Below, in pieces: positions 1-10,099 of a DNA stretch of 19,278 nt. How positions within the stretch are numbered: the first letter of the stretch is position 1; every line of letters begins with the position of its first letter. Made by a program: the position numbers and the translations under genes. The notes under the pieces are model-generated. The model was not told the origin of the DNA and did no database searches. It was given only the letters and a program-made list of their open reading frames with translations. The stretch comes from Astrocystis sublimbata (lineage: Eukaryota > Ascomycota > Sordariomycetes > Xylariales > Xylariaceae): assembly GCA_022453515.1 (NCBI GenBank), contig JAJNNY010000161.1, positions 1 through 19,278 on the forward strand. The letters run 5' to 3'.

Positions 1-190
1 ACAATGTTTACTTAAAATTAAATAAATATAAGTAAAATGATAATAATAATTAAAAATAAATATATATATATATAATTGAATTTTAAATTTTTTGAAACTA
101 TTAAATGATTTATAAAAAATATTAAATAATATAAAGCTTAAAGATTTAAAGGTTTTAGTTTAAGCTTATTAATAGCTTTTATTAATTTTT
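1..190. repeat. AT-rich island, RIP-like, at the window edge
   Basis: Almost pure A/T sequence with a (TA)7 run at 61-74 and several AAGCTT-like words, ending abruptly at a C8 run near 199. There is no open frame and it contrasts sharply with the GC-rich gene beginning about 110 bp later. Such blocks in Pezizomycotina are usually remains of repeats mutated by RIP (C-to-T). The parent repeat is not recognisable and the island probably continues beyond the window. The AT bias is directly visible; the RIP origin is inference. Confidence 0.6.
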
Positions 191-303
191 TTAAAAGCCC
201 CCCCCACTAAATCTTAAGCCTTTAGCTTAGCACTACACCTAACTCTTAACGCGTCCTACCTACCACTAACGTGCTACTTACTAACAAAAGTCACGATGTG
301 AAA

Positions 304-3300
304 ATGGCAACCTCCTCGAGGCTCGCTACATCATCCGTCGTTGAAGATGAAGTAGTACGTTCTTCCGCTGACAGCACATCACAGCACCGTACTGGCTACA
401 ACTTCCCGCTCCTACACCTGCCGCGCATCGACTACCCTCTCCCGAGCCTCCCTCCAGTTGCTGTCCCAGCCCCAGTGGCCCCGCCAGACATCACCACACG
501 TCCCGCTCCAACACGATCCCAACCAGCCGACGGCGCGTCCACTCGCAATCACAATGGCTTTTCACCTTTGGTCGTACAGGGACTGGCCGGAGGAGACGGG
601 TCGACCAGGCCTAGAAAACGACAGCGCACGGCTGAGGAGGAGCCGCTGCCGCCACCGCCATCGCCCGAGGAGGTCGCCGCCACCTTGGGCCGTTGCCTAG
701 AAGACCAGGTCTTCCCACATATAGAGCGTGCCACTGCGCAGCTTTCGCCCGGCATCTATGACCTCGACAAACTCGGAGCCAGGGTCATCAGGCAGATCGT
801 CGACAAGGACTTCGAGCATCATTTCCACCAAGGCAACGGGCGCCTGTCGTCGTCGAGAGAGTTGATTATAGCGGCTGGCGTCCACAGGCTCGTCATTGAG
901 CTCTCTGCTAGTCATGTACGCGTCCCTGTCTGCTAATACGATGAACAATTCACGGCGAGGGAGGCCGAGAACCAATATACTAATTCTGACTTCTGGTCAT
1001 GTAGGAATATCGCCTCCCTATACAGAATGCGCCCTCCGCTTTCGACGCTACTGCACCTGCCGCTATTGTTGCTACTCTTGCAGCTACTTCCAGCATTACC
1101 GCCGGTGTTGTCTCTGCCGTACCAGTACCTAGAATCGTACTGCCCTCTATAGAAAACGATGTCGACGAGGATGACGAGGATGATGGCAAGGACGAGGAGG
1201 ACGATGGAAGCGACGACGATCACAGCGACGAGGAGGACGGCTATGACGCTTCTGACCATGGTCTCGATGTCGGTCCTGACCTTGACGCCAACCTCTACAT
1301 CGGTGTGGATGACAACGACCACGAACATCCCAGCCTGACGAAAGCGGCCCCACAGCCTCGCCCACGCACTCCACGTCTTCCACGTCCACCCCAAACACAA
1401 GAGAGAAAGAAGACGAAGAAAGAGCTAGTGTCTCCACAGCAACTGCGTGCTAGAGCCAAAGCAAACCAGTGGCAATCGGGAAAACCATACCCTTTAGAAG
1501 CTTCCAAGCGGCAATTTCGCTTGTCTGAATTGCTTCAACGTCCTTACAGGCCGGCACTTGAGCGACAACAGATTGCCGCAGGTGTGGCGAGAGCTCTCTT
1601 GCCGTTCAGATCCAGCGACCACCTTCCTGATCAAGTCATTCATGTCGATTTCTGTGAGTCGGAAATCGATTATCTCCAATACGTAGCCAGAGCTTTATAC
1701 GGCAAGCCAGTGATCGAGGGCGCACGATCAAGCACTCGAGACCTCCGCAATGTTCTTAAGAAAGTACCCACCATCAGGCCTCGACTCGCCGAAATCCATG
1801 CCCAGGGATACAACGATTATCGAGCTCCTCCAGTCTCGCTCACCAAACGATCCTCCACCGACATTGCCAACTTCTTGGATGATCTGTATAGCAAGCAGCT
1901 GAATGAATTTCCAGGCTTCATGTCCTTGTCCTGTGAATATGTCAATTCTATAGCCCAAAGCGAAGCAAAACGAGCTTCTCAGATACCCGCCCTTCTCTTG
2001 TCACGAGAGATAACTGGAAACCGACTGGGAGCCGCAAGAACGTATTTCAATTTCCAAACAACGGCCAAGAGCAACAGAGAAGATTATCTGGAGCCACAAG
2101 TCGAGTGGACGAACTGTGCCGGCGACATTATGACTGTTAGCTGGCTATCCAACACGGACTTCATCTGCGGGACCACAACCCATTCCGACTCACACAACCA
2201 ACAGTATAACAAGCCCGGAAATCTATTGTTGGGCTCGGCGGCCACGAATATACTACGTGCGTATCCCGATCACCGAATCATCCGCCCCGTCGTGTCTAGT
2301 GGCGATAACGCCCTCGAGTCGATGATAGCGAGTCAAGACCCATGGCTTTTCACCTCCGTCGTATCATCCGATTATAGTCCCTCATGTGGTCTAGCATTTA
2401 CATCCAGCTTTGACAAGACTGTGAAGGTCTGGAGGCCAGACGGCAATGGATCGATGGTAGCCTATGGAACATGGGCGCACAACGGCCACGTGAACTTCGT
2501 TGTTGCAGCGAAAAATTCCACGGGTAAGACTTTCATGGATAAGGTAGCCACGGCCGCCGACGTCCCCACAGAGGCAGTGCGAGTTTACCATCTTGATCAG
2601 TCGGATATATCAGCCAGCCCGTACGACTCCTACTCATGTACGAGAGTGCACGATGAAGATTATGTGCCCTCTGACAAGTGGGCTTACTACCCGGCTGCTA
2701 TTCGATGGGGCCTTGCACCTAGCGTGCAGCATTGTTTACTTATCGGCTACTCGCCCAGAAGTCCGACTGGCGAAGACCATGAAATTCCTGAAGACAAGCG
2801 TAACACCGGTGAGCTCTGTCTCTGGGATACCATGACCGGAAAGCAACAGAGCATCACTAGTGCCAAAACCCAGAACGTTTTCGAGGTGGCCTGGCACCCT
2901 TCTCGTGCTAGCTTCGCCGCCGCAACGTCGGCATCTAAGGCTCTAGAACGGACCGATCACCTGTGCCGGACGCAGATTCGCATCTTCGAATACAACCGCG
3001 AATCGTGCATATACAGTGCGATGAAAACGCTTGACTGCGCTGCTATCGACATTAACGAGCTATCAGTCATGCCTAATTGCCACCTTTATTCGTACGTGGC
3101 AGCGAGTTGTACCGATGGCAACGTTTACGTTTGGGATACAGCGGGGAGTGACCTGCCAATGTGTATCCTTGAGCATGGAGGTGAGTTTAAGTGGCCTTTG
3201 GGGAAAGGACAGCACTAACGAGTCTATAGATCCTGTCGAAGAACTTCTTGGGGAACGAGAAATCGAGGATGTCGGTGTCAAATTTACGGCTTGGGCTACC

Positions 3301-4149
3301 ACGGCTGATCGTCTTTATACTGGATCATCCGATGGCGTCGTCAAAGTCTGGAACATACGCCACGGCAAAGGTGTCCTTGTTAAAGATCTTATCGAAGTCG
3401 CCGCCCCCATTACCTACGGCGCGTTCTCGCCTGACTTCACCAGATTGGCCATCGGAGATGGAAGCGGGAGAGTCTATCTGCTAGCATTAGAAGATACCGA
3501 AGACGAAGATGCAGCAAACCCAGCTGGCAACTCGGCAGGTTTCTTGAACGTTGAGACAAGCAACGGCAATCAGCGAGCCGTTCGCCGACCTCGACCGTAT
3601 CTACCTCATCCCGAAGTGCCACCTCCCGATGCGTCTCCCTCAGGTGGTAACAAGCTTATGGAGGGACAGGAGAGGGCCAGGGCATACCTCAATACTGGTC
3701 AACTCGTCCGCCATCCAGACCCTACGATAGGGGTTATGCAAGGTCCTATTTATACGTCGACAGGTTTGTTCCGAGCAGAGGCACACGTAGAAGAAGACCC
3801 AACCAAGCCTTTACAAGCTACTTTTCGAAGCCAACAACAAGACCGCAAACCACCCACTCGTCCAGCGAGCTTTTTCCCTTCGCGAAGCGGCATAAGCAAC
3901 GCTACTAGTCCTGATAGTAGCGAGCGCACCCATGAGCTGATAAAGAAACCCGACGACGACGACGACGACGACAACCATTTTCACGAGCAGCAACCTGATC
4001 TTAAAGATATCCTCGATCCCGGTACTCTCCTAGATCTTCGTAAAGAGAGAGCTGAGCTAGACGATCGCTTGATCGACCTAGACTACGAAACTAGCATACT
4101 AGATAGTGAAGAAGACGAAGATGATCATGAACGACATGTTGAGAACTAG
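304..4149 (+). CDS. WD40-repeat protein, 1235 aa, three exons; possible Raf1/DIM-9 (DCAF26)-type adaptor
   Basis: Exons 304-915, 1005-3180 and 3230-4149 join in frame (3708 nt). Intron 1 (916-1004, GTACGC..TAG) has a CTGAC branch site; intron 2 (3181-3229, GTGAGT..TAG) has CTAAC. The ATG at 304 sits in AAAATGG; no ATG precedes it in frame. Residues 1-130 are Pro/Ser-rich with a basic NLS-like PRKRQR (103-108). A very acidic stretch spans about 254-300, followed by a basic patch near 335-344. WD-type strand ends are VKVWRPDG (677-684), LCLWDTMTG (806-814), VYVWDTAG (908-915) and VKVWNIRHG (967-975), which indicates a C-terminal beta-propeller. An acidic tail includes D1171-D1177. WNIR resembles the WDxR box by which CUL4-DDB1 adaptors bind DDB1. 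A large nuclear fungal protein with a divergent N-terminus and C-terminal propeller fits Raf1/DIM-9 of the H3K9 methylation complex. That assignment is inference; WD40 is firm. The gene converges on the Nrd1-like gene. Confidence 0.85.
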
Positions 4150-5068
4150 GAACAGGAAGCAGGCATGTGAGCAGGCGGTTTTATATAGCACAGCCCCGGC
4201 CTTATATATATTAAGAGGGTGATGCTTCGTTTTAAACGTCCAGTTACACAAATACCACATGAGATTTCTATGCTTAAAACCATGTGCAACAATTTGAGGA
4301 GAGTGATAGTATGTTAACAAGTAAGTACAAAGTGAAAAGGAGATTCAAAACGCAAAGCATATGCTTTATTGTTATGGAAATATAGTGGTTTAATCTTTGT
4401 CAAGACGTCTGGCGCGAGACGCTTCAAGGTTGCTTGCCCTTTCCTTGCACACAGTTATATACGCACACTAGAATCAGTAATGTATTATTTTTATGGAAAT
4501 AATAATGTATCTATTATTTGAAACTTAAAAACTATAGGGCAAGCAAGTGCCTGGGTCACTAGATCAAGTCTAATAATCGTAGCTGTAGATAGACAAGCAG
4601 CACAGGCACATAATGACATAGAATATGTTCGACTAGAAAGTTGAAGTTGTTGAAGTGAATTCGTAGGCCATACTATCTACTAATCTGTTCGGCCTCCCGA
4701 CGAACGAACCATGGAGACGAAACGCATATTCTAGACGCTCCCCTAGGTATGTCCCCGTACAACAACGGGACAGGCTGTGTTAACGGACTATGTAACAGTA
4801 GCATAGACACCACCCTCACTCCTCCTCAAAAGTACTAGGTAAGAATGGACTTCCACTGTTATTAAGTACACGAAATGTCAGCCCACCAGGTGACCAATAC
4901 GCCTCTTCCCTCACCAACGCCGACAAATGCAAGCCCGCAAGAATCCTTGAGGCGAGATGTGCACCAAGTCAACCTATTTCTTCTTGTTCTCCATTTTTGA
5001 AGCTTGTTCTGGTCTGGCATGCCTTGCTTTTCAAAGGCGACAGCCTGTGAACCCTGGCCAGCTCAGTC
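4150..5068. other. Convergent 3' intergenic region
   Basis: About 0.9 kb between the stop codons of two convergent genes. Just after the WD40 stop, 4193-4215 holds a TTATATATATTAAG stretch suitable as a fungal polyadenylation region. The word TTATGGAAATA occurs near 4371 and again near 4491, the second beside AATAATAATG. No conserved protein, tRNA or repeat family was seen. Both 3' UTRs must end here. Confidence 0.6.
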
Positions 5069-7613
5069 CTATTGATCCGGGGGTGGGAAGGAAAATCCAG
5101 GTGGAAAGATGGGCATTCCGTTAGCACCGGTTCCGATGCCGAAAGGGAACTGGGCAAATTCGGCGGGCTGACCTTGAGATTGGTCGTTCGCGGGGCCGTT
5201 GTCCTGCTGACTGTCTCTCTTGCCTCGCCAACGTCCGAAGTCGTCGTCGTCCCCGCCGCGACTAGATTTGGGGCCGTGTCTGCCACCTTTGTCCGTTTGC
5301 ATGCGTCTGCTAATTGCCTTGGAGGACACGCCAGCTCCAATCTCAATATCGGGCTCCTCTACAACCAGACCGGTCTCTATCGGTTGGCCACCGCTACCAC
5401 CAAACTCCGCACTGAGCATCCACTTTCGGTCGGCTTCGGTCAATTTGGAGATAGGGATGACGCTGATGCCAGTCTGGTAATCACTGCAGTCTCGCGGGCC
5501 GAAACCAACTCCCCAGCGAGTCTGTAAATTGTGAGTTCAAAGTCATCCAAGCAACGGCCGGGAGCATATACTTACTCGGAAGCTGCCATTCTCCATGGCT
5601 TCTTTGGCATGAACAGCGTCCCTTCGGTTGACCATCTTCACGAAGGCATGGCGCTTATCTTTGTTCACGATACAGGTCTGTACTTGTCCATGGCGGCCGA
5701 AAACTGACCGGAGCTCCGCCTCGGAACATCTGCATTGAAAGAGTAAGCGGCTTGGCCCAAAAGGTTACAGAACGGGTCACTTACGTCACACCTCCAACAA
5801 AGAGTGTCCTGCTCAACACTGCATGGTTGTTAGCACTGGGGTCGCTTTCAAGCATTTACGTTTACGCGCAGAACACGTACCTTTGATATGACCTTGCGGC
5901 AAAGTCCTGTCTATCTCGACCCATTTTGCACCGGGCCGGGGAGGGCTCGGGCTACGACCGCGACGGCCTGGTGGACTACGTTGTCGATAATCTGAGCCTC
6001 TTCCTCGTCGGTCGCGGTCGCCGCCGGGTGAGTTGGACCCCAACCCACCGTAATCACGCCCCCGTTGGTCCCAGCGGCGTGCTGGGGAACGAGATCTGGA
6101 CCGATCATGATATCTAGGGGGCGATCTCACTTGATTGAAGCTACGATCACGTGACTCGTCGGCTCGGAAGCTCTCTTGACCCCAAGAACTGCCATAGGGC
6201 TGTTGGCCAGGTTGAGGTTGTGGCATGAAGGGCTGGTTGTGGTGTGGGGCGGCAGCACCAGGAGCGCCAGTGGCACTATTTTGTATTCCTGCTATAATTA
6301 AAGGTATCTTATCCGCAGACACGCCCTGATCAGCCAACAGCTTGATAAGCATGACTTGCTGCTGAACAGTAGGGTCTACGCCTCCAATTGCGGCTGCCGG
6401 CGGAACACCAGAAGCAACGCCAGGGAATCCGGGAGTTGGGTTACTAGCAGTCACCGGCGCCACGAAGGGCTGGTTCTGTATAGGAGTCTGGTTTTGTACC
6501 TGGTACGGGTACGACATAGCAGGAGCATTTACAGGGGCCGCCACTGGAAACGGAGCCTGGGCCTGCGTCGGAGGATGGCTCTGTGTCGCTGTCGGTGGTA
6601 CATTGAACGGGTTGGCCGCGGCAAGAACAGATGCACTTGTCGGCGGAGCTGTGATGTTCTGACGCGCAATATTTGCGAGTGCCTCCATGATTGCATTTGG
6701 GGCCTCAACGCTAGACGGCTTAGGTTCGGTCAAGCCCGTGAGACCGGCACCGGGTGGGGGGGTCCCCACGGGGGTGGTAGACTCATCTATAAAATGACAC
6801 CAAGATCAGATATACGGACTGGCGGCAATGTACGGGATACTCTAAGTTTGGAAGGTGTCCACTGGAGATCAAAGACCTACTTTGAGAAGATGATTGAGCA
6901 CTAAGCTTCTGCTTGAACGACTCTATCATGGCTGTGTGGAATGTCTGGCCTTTCTCCCAGATATCAACAAGTTTCTTTATTTTCTCCTACTCACAAAAGT
7001 TAGGCAAGGGCATATCTATGGTCATTAACGGCACATATTGCAAGTCCCCGACATCATAGAATCAAACTTCTATGGAGTCCAGGTGAGCCGGTAACTTGGT
7101 TATTAGTCGGTTGGCGATGCCAGCTCGTGGCAATACAATGCATGGGATGTGAGTTTGTGAGTTAGATAGAGCGTACCTTTTGTTCGCCGGGTGCGTTTTG
7201 AATTATGTCATTCATCAAGACTGGAAGCAGCTCCGTCACTCTGTGAACGCCAGCAGCGTAGGTTCCATCTTGCGCAGAACTATTGATAGGCTGTCCATGC
7301 TGCTTGGCCTGATCGACCCATTTGCGAGTTACGGAATCTACGACATAGAGCACGCCCAGTTTGTGAGTTGCCGGGGCCTTTTTGAAGTGAGTGTAGATTT
7401 TTTGAATGAGTATAGACTCGGACTACAGCAGGAGGGTCGGGTTAGCATCGACCAAAATAGTGCTGTAAGCAGGACATGATGATCGCATCTTACCTGGACG
7501 TTGTTCACGCAGAGGGCGGTTAGTGTATTAATACGCGATCCGGAGACTCCAGGAGGTTTCAAATTCAGCATGCCATTGAGGCCAGCCTCTAGTTCTGCTA
7601 CTGCCGTCGACAT
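5069..7613 (-). CDS. NRD1: Nrd1/Seb1-type RNA-binding transcription termination factor, 672 aa, seven exons
   Basis: In transcript order the exons are 7613-7494, 7422-7177, 6986-6881, 6786-5881, 5818-5785, 5729-5576 and 5521-5069 (2019 nt, all junctions GT..AG and in frame). The ATG at 7613 is the first in the open frame. Residues 1-157 form a CTD-interacting domain, including LGVLYVVDSVTRKWVDQAK and EKIKKLVDIWEKGQTF; it should bind phosphorylated Pol II CTD. Residues 158-375 are Pro/Gln/Ala-rich. Residues 378-443 are RS/RG-rich (SRSRSP, RRGRSPSPP). The RRM has RNP2 TLFVGG (464-469) and an RNP1-like KRHAFVKM (496-503). It is followed by the extension starting TRWGVGFGPRDCSDYQ that is typical of Nrd1/Seb1 and forms part of their RNA-binding fold. 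The C-terminus is Gly/Pro-rich. Known orthologues direct Pol II termination and 3'-end processing; Seb1 is the fission-yeast form. Identification by domain order is strong. Confidence 0.92.
5785..5818 (-). other. 34-nt micro-exon carrying RNP2 of the Nrd1-like RRM
   Basis: The acceptor at 5819 (CATGCAG) and donor at 5784 (GTAAGT) define a 34-nt exon. Joining it gives HIKVLSRTLFVGGVTCSE across its two borders, matching the expected RRM start. The later CAG at 5809-5811 would break this frame. Flanking introns are 62 nt (5819-5880) and 55 nt (5730-5784). The exon length is not a multiple of three, so skipping it would shift the frame and remove RNP2. Confidence 0.85.
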
Positions 7614-8457
7614 GACGTCCTTCAAGCTATTTCCTGACTACTGGCGACGGAACTTATACGCAGCTAGACGAGAGTAGTAGTATCGCGATGGCAGGGTAAC
7701 AGGCCTTGCTCTAGCAATTGTTGGTTATCACCGGGACGAGCAGAAAAGGTCTTCTAGCACGCTGGCGACGACTACAAATGAGATGTACGAGGACACTTCG
7801 TAGCGAGCGGTTACGGCCTGCAAAGTCAGAGCTATCGGGAAAAGTTGTTTCCGCAAAGGAGACAACGCAAATGCCAGGTGCTTCGATTTTATAGCCCCAC
7901 GGTGAATGGCGACTAGACGCAATACCTCGATAGGTGACGCGGGCGGGAAAGCTCAGGACCAGACGGACCACAAAGCTTCAATGCCGACGGTGATGGACAG
8001 ATGACAGACTACCGGACCCGCTGGCCAAGCCTAAGCGGAGACTTGCCGCGGGGGGTTCTGCTTATAGAGGCCGCTGGGGAACGCGACAGGATAGAACGCG
8101 ATGAGACGGGAGGTAACACGAAGCACTGCCGCACCGGGGTGGGTGATGCGGTGAGTTGAAAAGGTACAGTTGAGGGTGGGAGGGTGCGGAGCCAACAAGC
8201 AGTGCTGTATTGTGCGCTCGTGTCGGACAGGCCAAGTTGCGTCGCGGTGTGTAGGTGGCGCGCTGGATGGATATGGATGAAGACGCAAATCGGTGGAATC
8301 GATGCCGATTAATGGGAGGCACGTAACAATGGCGATCGTGGACGGACTTGTCGCTCGGGGGCGAGCGTCGCAGCGTAATGATAGCGGTTGCGTGTTGATG
8401 TCGGAAGGAGGTGGATGGCAATGGCGATGGAGAGATGGAGCTGGGTTTGAGGTAGAT

Positions 8458-8497
8458 GGGAGGAGGGAGGAGGGAGGAGGAGGGATGAGGGGACGGG
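8458..8497 (+). other. Purine tract with G-quadruplex potential
   Basis: G-runs lie at 8458-8460, 8465-8467, 8472-8474, 8482-8484, 8489-8492 and 8495-8497, with loops of 4, 4, 7, 4 and 2 nt. This satisfies the usual G3+ N1-7 quadruplex pattern. The whole stretch is nearly all purine. It lies about 0.85 kb upstream of the NRD1-like start codon, so the non-template strand of that gene is the C-rich one. Function is unknown. Confidence 0.5.
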
Positions 8498-8734
8498 ATG
8501 CGCTCAGCTTCTGCTTATGCAGAGAATATCAAGCCCGCGGAGAGTGCAACCTAGCCTCTAGGGAGGTACCTAGGAAGGTAGGAATAGTGGTTGGTTGTAT
8601 GTAGCGACCAATTAAAATCCTTCCCGGTCGAGACTCGGCCTTAGCATGCGGTGGAAGAATTCAAAGACTAGGGGGGTCCCCCCCACCAGCCACCTAGGCA
8701 CTTCTAACCTTTGTAATCTCGAGAAAGCTACCTT

Positions 8735-8880
8735 CGTTACCATATTATAATACAACAAATAAACGTTTTATTAATTACTTAAATATAATAACATATAGCT
8801 TAATAGTATAGAAAACTACAGATTAATTTTCAGTATTCAAATCTTATAGAATACTTTATAATTATAATTATAATGTTGCA
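8735..8880. repeat. Second AT-rich, RIP-like island
   Basis: A block of nearly continuous A/T with repeats of TATAATTATAAT near 8857-8874, set in much more GC-rich DNA. No open frame and no recognisable element. It resembles the island at 1-190 in composition, not in a shared sequence that I can align. A decayed, RIP-mutated insertion is the likeliest origin, but this is inference. Confidence 0.5.
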
Positions 8881-8950
8881 GAGGATGCGCACCTTAAATG
8901 CTTCCACCGCGGGCTTAGGTACCTTCCTTTCCTATCTATATGTATGCCAC

Positions 8951-8974
8951 TGTTCTAGGCAGTGTTCTAGGCAG
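8951..8974 (+). repeat. Perfect 12-bp tandem duplication
   Basis: TGTTCTAGGCAG occurs twice head to tail without mismatch (8951-8962 and 8963-8974) in the divergent promoter region. Recent replication slippage is the simplest explanation. Confidence 0.8.
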
Positions 8975-9040
8975 CAGGTACACGTGTATGTGACAGCGAA
9001 ACCCACTAGCCGACTAGCCCTAGCACCCGTGCTCTCGATG

Positions 9041-9073
9041 TAGGTACCTAGGTTAGGTACCTACCTAGGTACC
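9041..9073. repeat. Cluster of overlapping TACCTAGGTA-type palindromes
   Basis: Over 33 bp the units TAGGTACCTA, GGTTAGGTACC and TACCTAGGTACC follow each other and can fold back on one another. Related words occur at 8564-8574, 8691-8699, 8916-8924, 9300-9308 and 9903-9914, and elsewhere in non-coding DNA of this window, but not in exons that I noticed. It may be a dispersed intergenic motif or a binding site; the role is unknown. Confidence 0.65.
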
Positions 9074-10099
9074 CCTTGCGGGAGCCTCCTTTGCGTCATC
9101 AAGGTTTCTTGGCCGACCTACCCAACTGCAGCTGCAAGCATCACCAGTTCGTCCCAGTTCGAGGTACCAAGCTGCTCGGCTCGCTACGAGTACTACGTAC
9201 TCCAGTTGCTTAGCTCCAGAACTCACTTGGCATTCGTGACGTTCCATTTATCCAGAAAGGTTAATTGAGGTTCGGGTAAAGGACTATTTACGCAACATAC
9301 TAGGTACCGTCGTGATAGACAATCATTTCTATTGGTTCAGGCGGCGCTGAACTGCTCCCTCCCCCCTTCACCCCGGAGAACATCAGGAAGGGAAGATTGT
9401 ATCTCCATATGTGTAGCGAGCAGAGCTTCAGTTTTGTGTGTTGTGATAGTTCAAGCTCAGGCTCAAGAGCCAAAGCAGCAGCAGCAGCACCGCAGCTTTG
9501 ACGTCAACAATGGACCAACAAGTTACAACCGAGAAGCTCGGCCTTAGAAAAATGTACCGAATCAGGCGATGGCATGAAACTTTGGCGCCGGTGCTTGGGT
9601 ACAGGTGGGCGGTCTTATAGCCATGGTGTCTATGGGTTATAACGTTTGCAAGAGGAGCTGCAGGCCGAATCCAGGCCCCCAGGGTGGCATCCTCCAGCCC
9701 GAACGAGGCGTCGCATTCCTATTGGCCCGTTGACCGACTGCGTTCCACGGCCGGCCATGGCACACGCATGGATGGGTTCCCCCATCTCGCCCATCCGCGC
9801 CGACAGGTCACAGTGCGCGAGACCGTATGTGCGTCGAATGCACACCTTGCCCAGCTGCACCCATACCGGCACCCTATACGGTACAACCCACTCCACCGCC
9901 GAGTACCTACCTAGTCGTATCCTACCGCGGGCCTAAAGTAATACCACCTTTGCTAGATCATCCGTGAGCTATTTCCACCATATCTTTTTTTCCCTCCCTC
10001 TCACCCTGTGTTCCTCGTGAGCCTCATCTGCCAATCATTCCCCCGCAGTCTTGTTAGATCCTCCAGCCTTGCATCTGATCTCCCTGCAACTTTCACACA

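Larger units (their letters stand above)
7614..10099. other. Divergent 2.5-kb promoter region between NRD1-like and citrate synthase genes
   Basis: No protein-coding gene can be supported here; the open frames lack domain-like sequence. The first kilobase, on the NRD1 side, is GC-rich with a purine tract. An AT-rich island lies at about 8735-8880, and palindromes of the TACCTAGGTA type cluster at 8564-9310. Closer to citrate synthase there are inverted CCAAT boxes (ATTGG near 9331 and 9720), a (GCA)5 run at 9475-9489, and a T/C-rich tract at about 9982-10012 typical of fungal core promoters near the transcription start. Confidence 0.6.

Noticed and set aside
4969..5346. Minus-strand open frame of 125 codons overlapping the last exon of the Nrd1-like gene
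   Set aside because: It is in another frame of the same strand as the Nrd1 C-terminal exon, whose translation continues the RRM correctly. The alternative has no domain-like sequence.
8031..8421. Overlapping minus-strand frames of 85 and 119 codons in the divergent promoter
   Set aside because: Translations are rich in Pro, His, Arg and Ser as expected from GC-rich promoter DNA, and no conserved motif or intron signals were seen.
9646..9936. Plus-strand frame of 96 codons upstream of citrate synthase
   Set aside because: It lies in the promoter, competes with equally long frames in other phases, and has no family resemblance.
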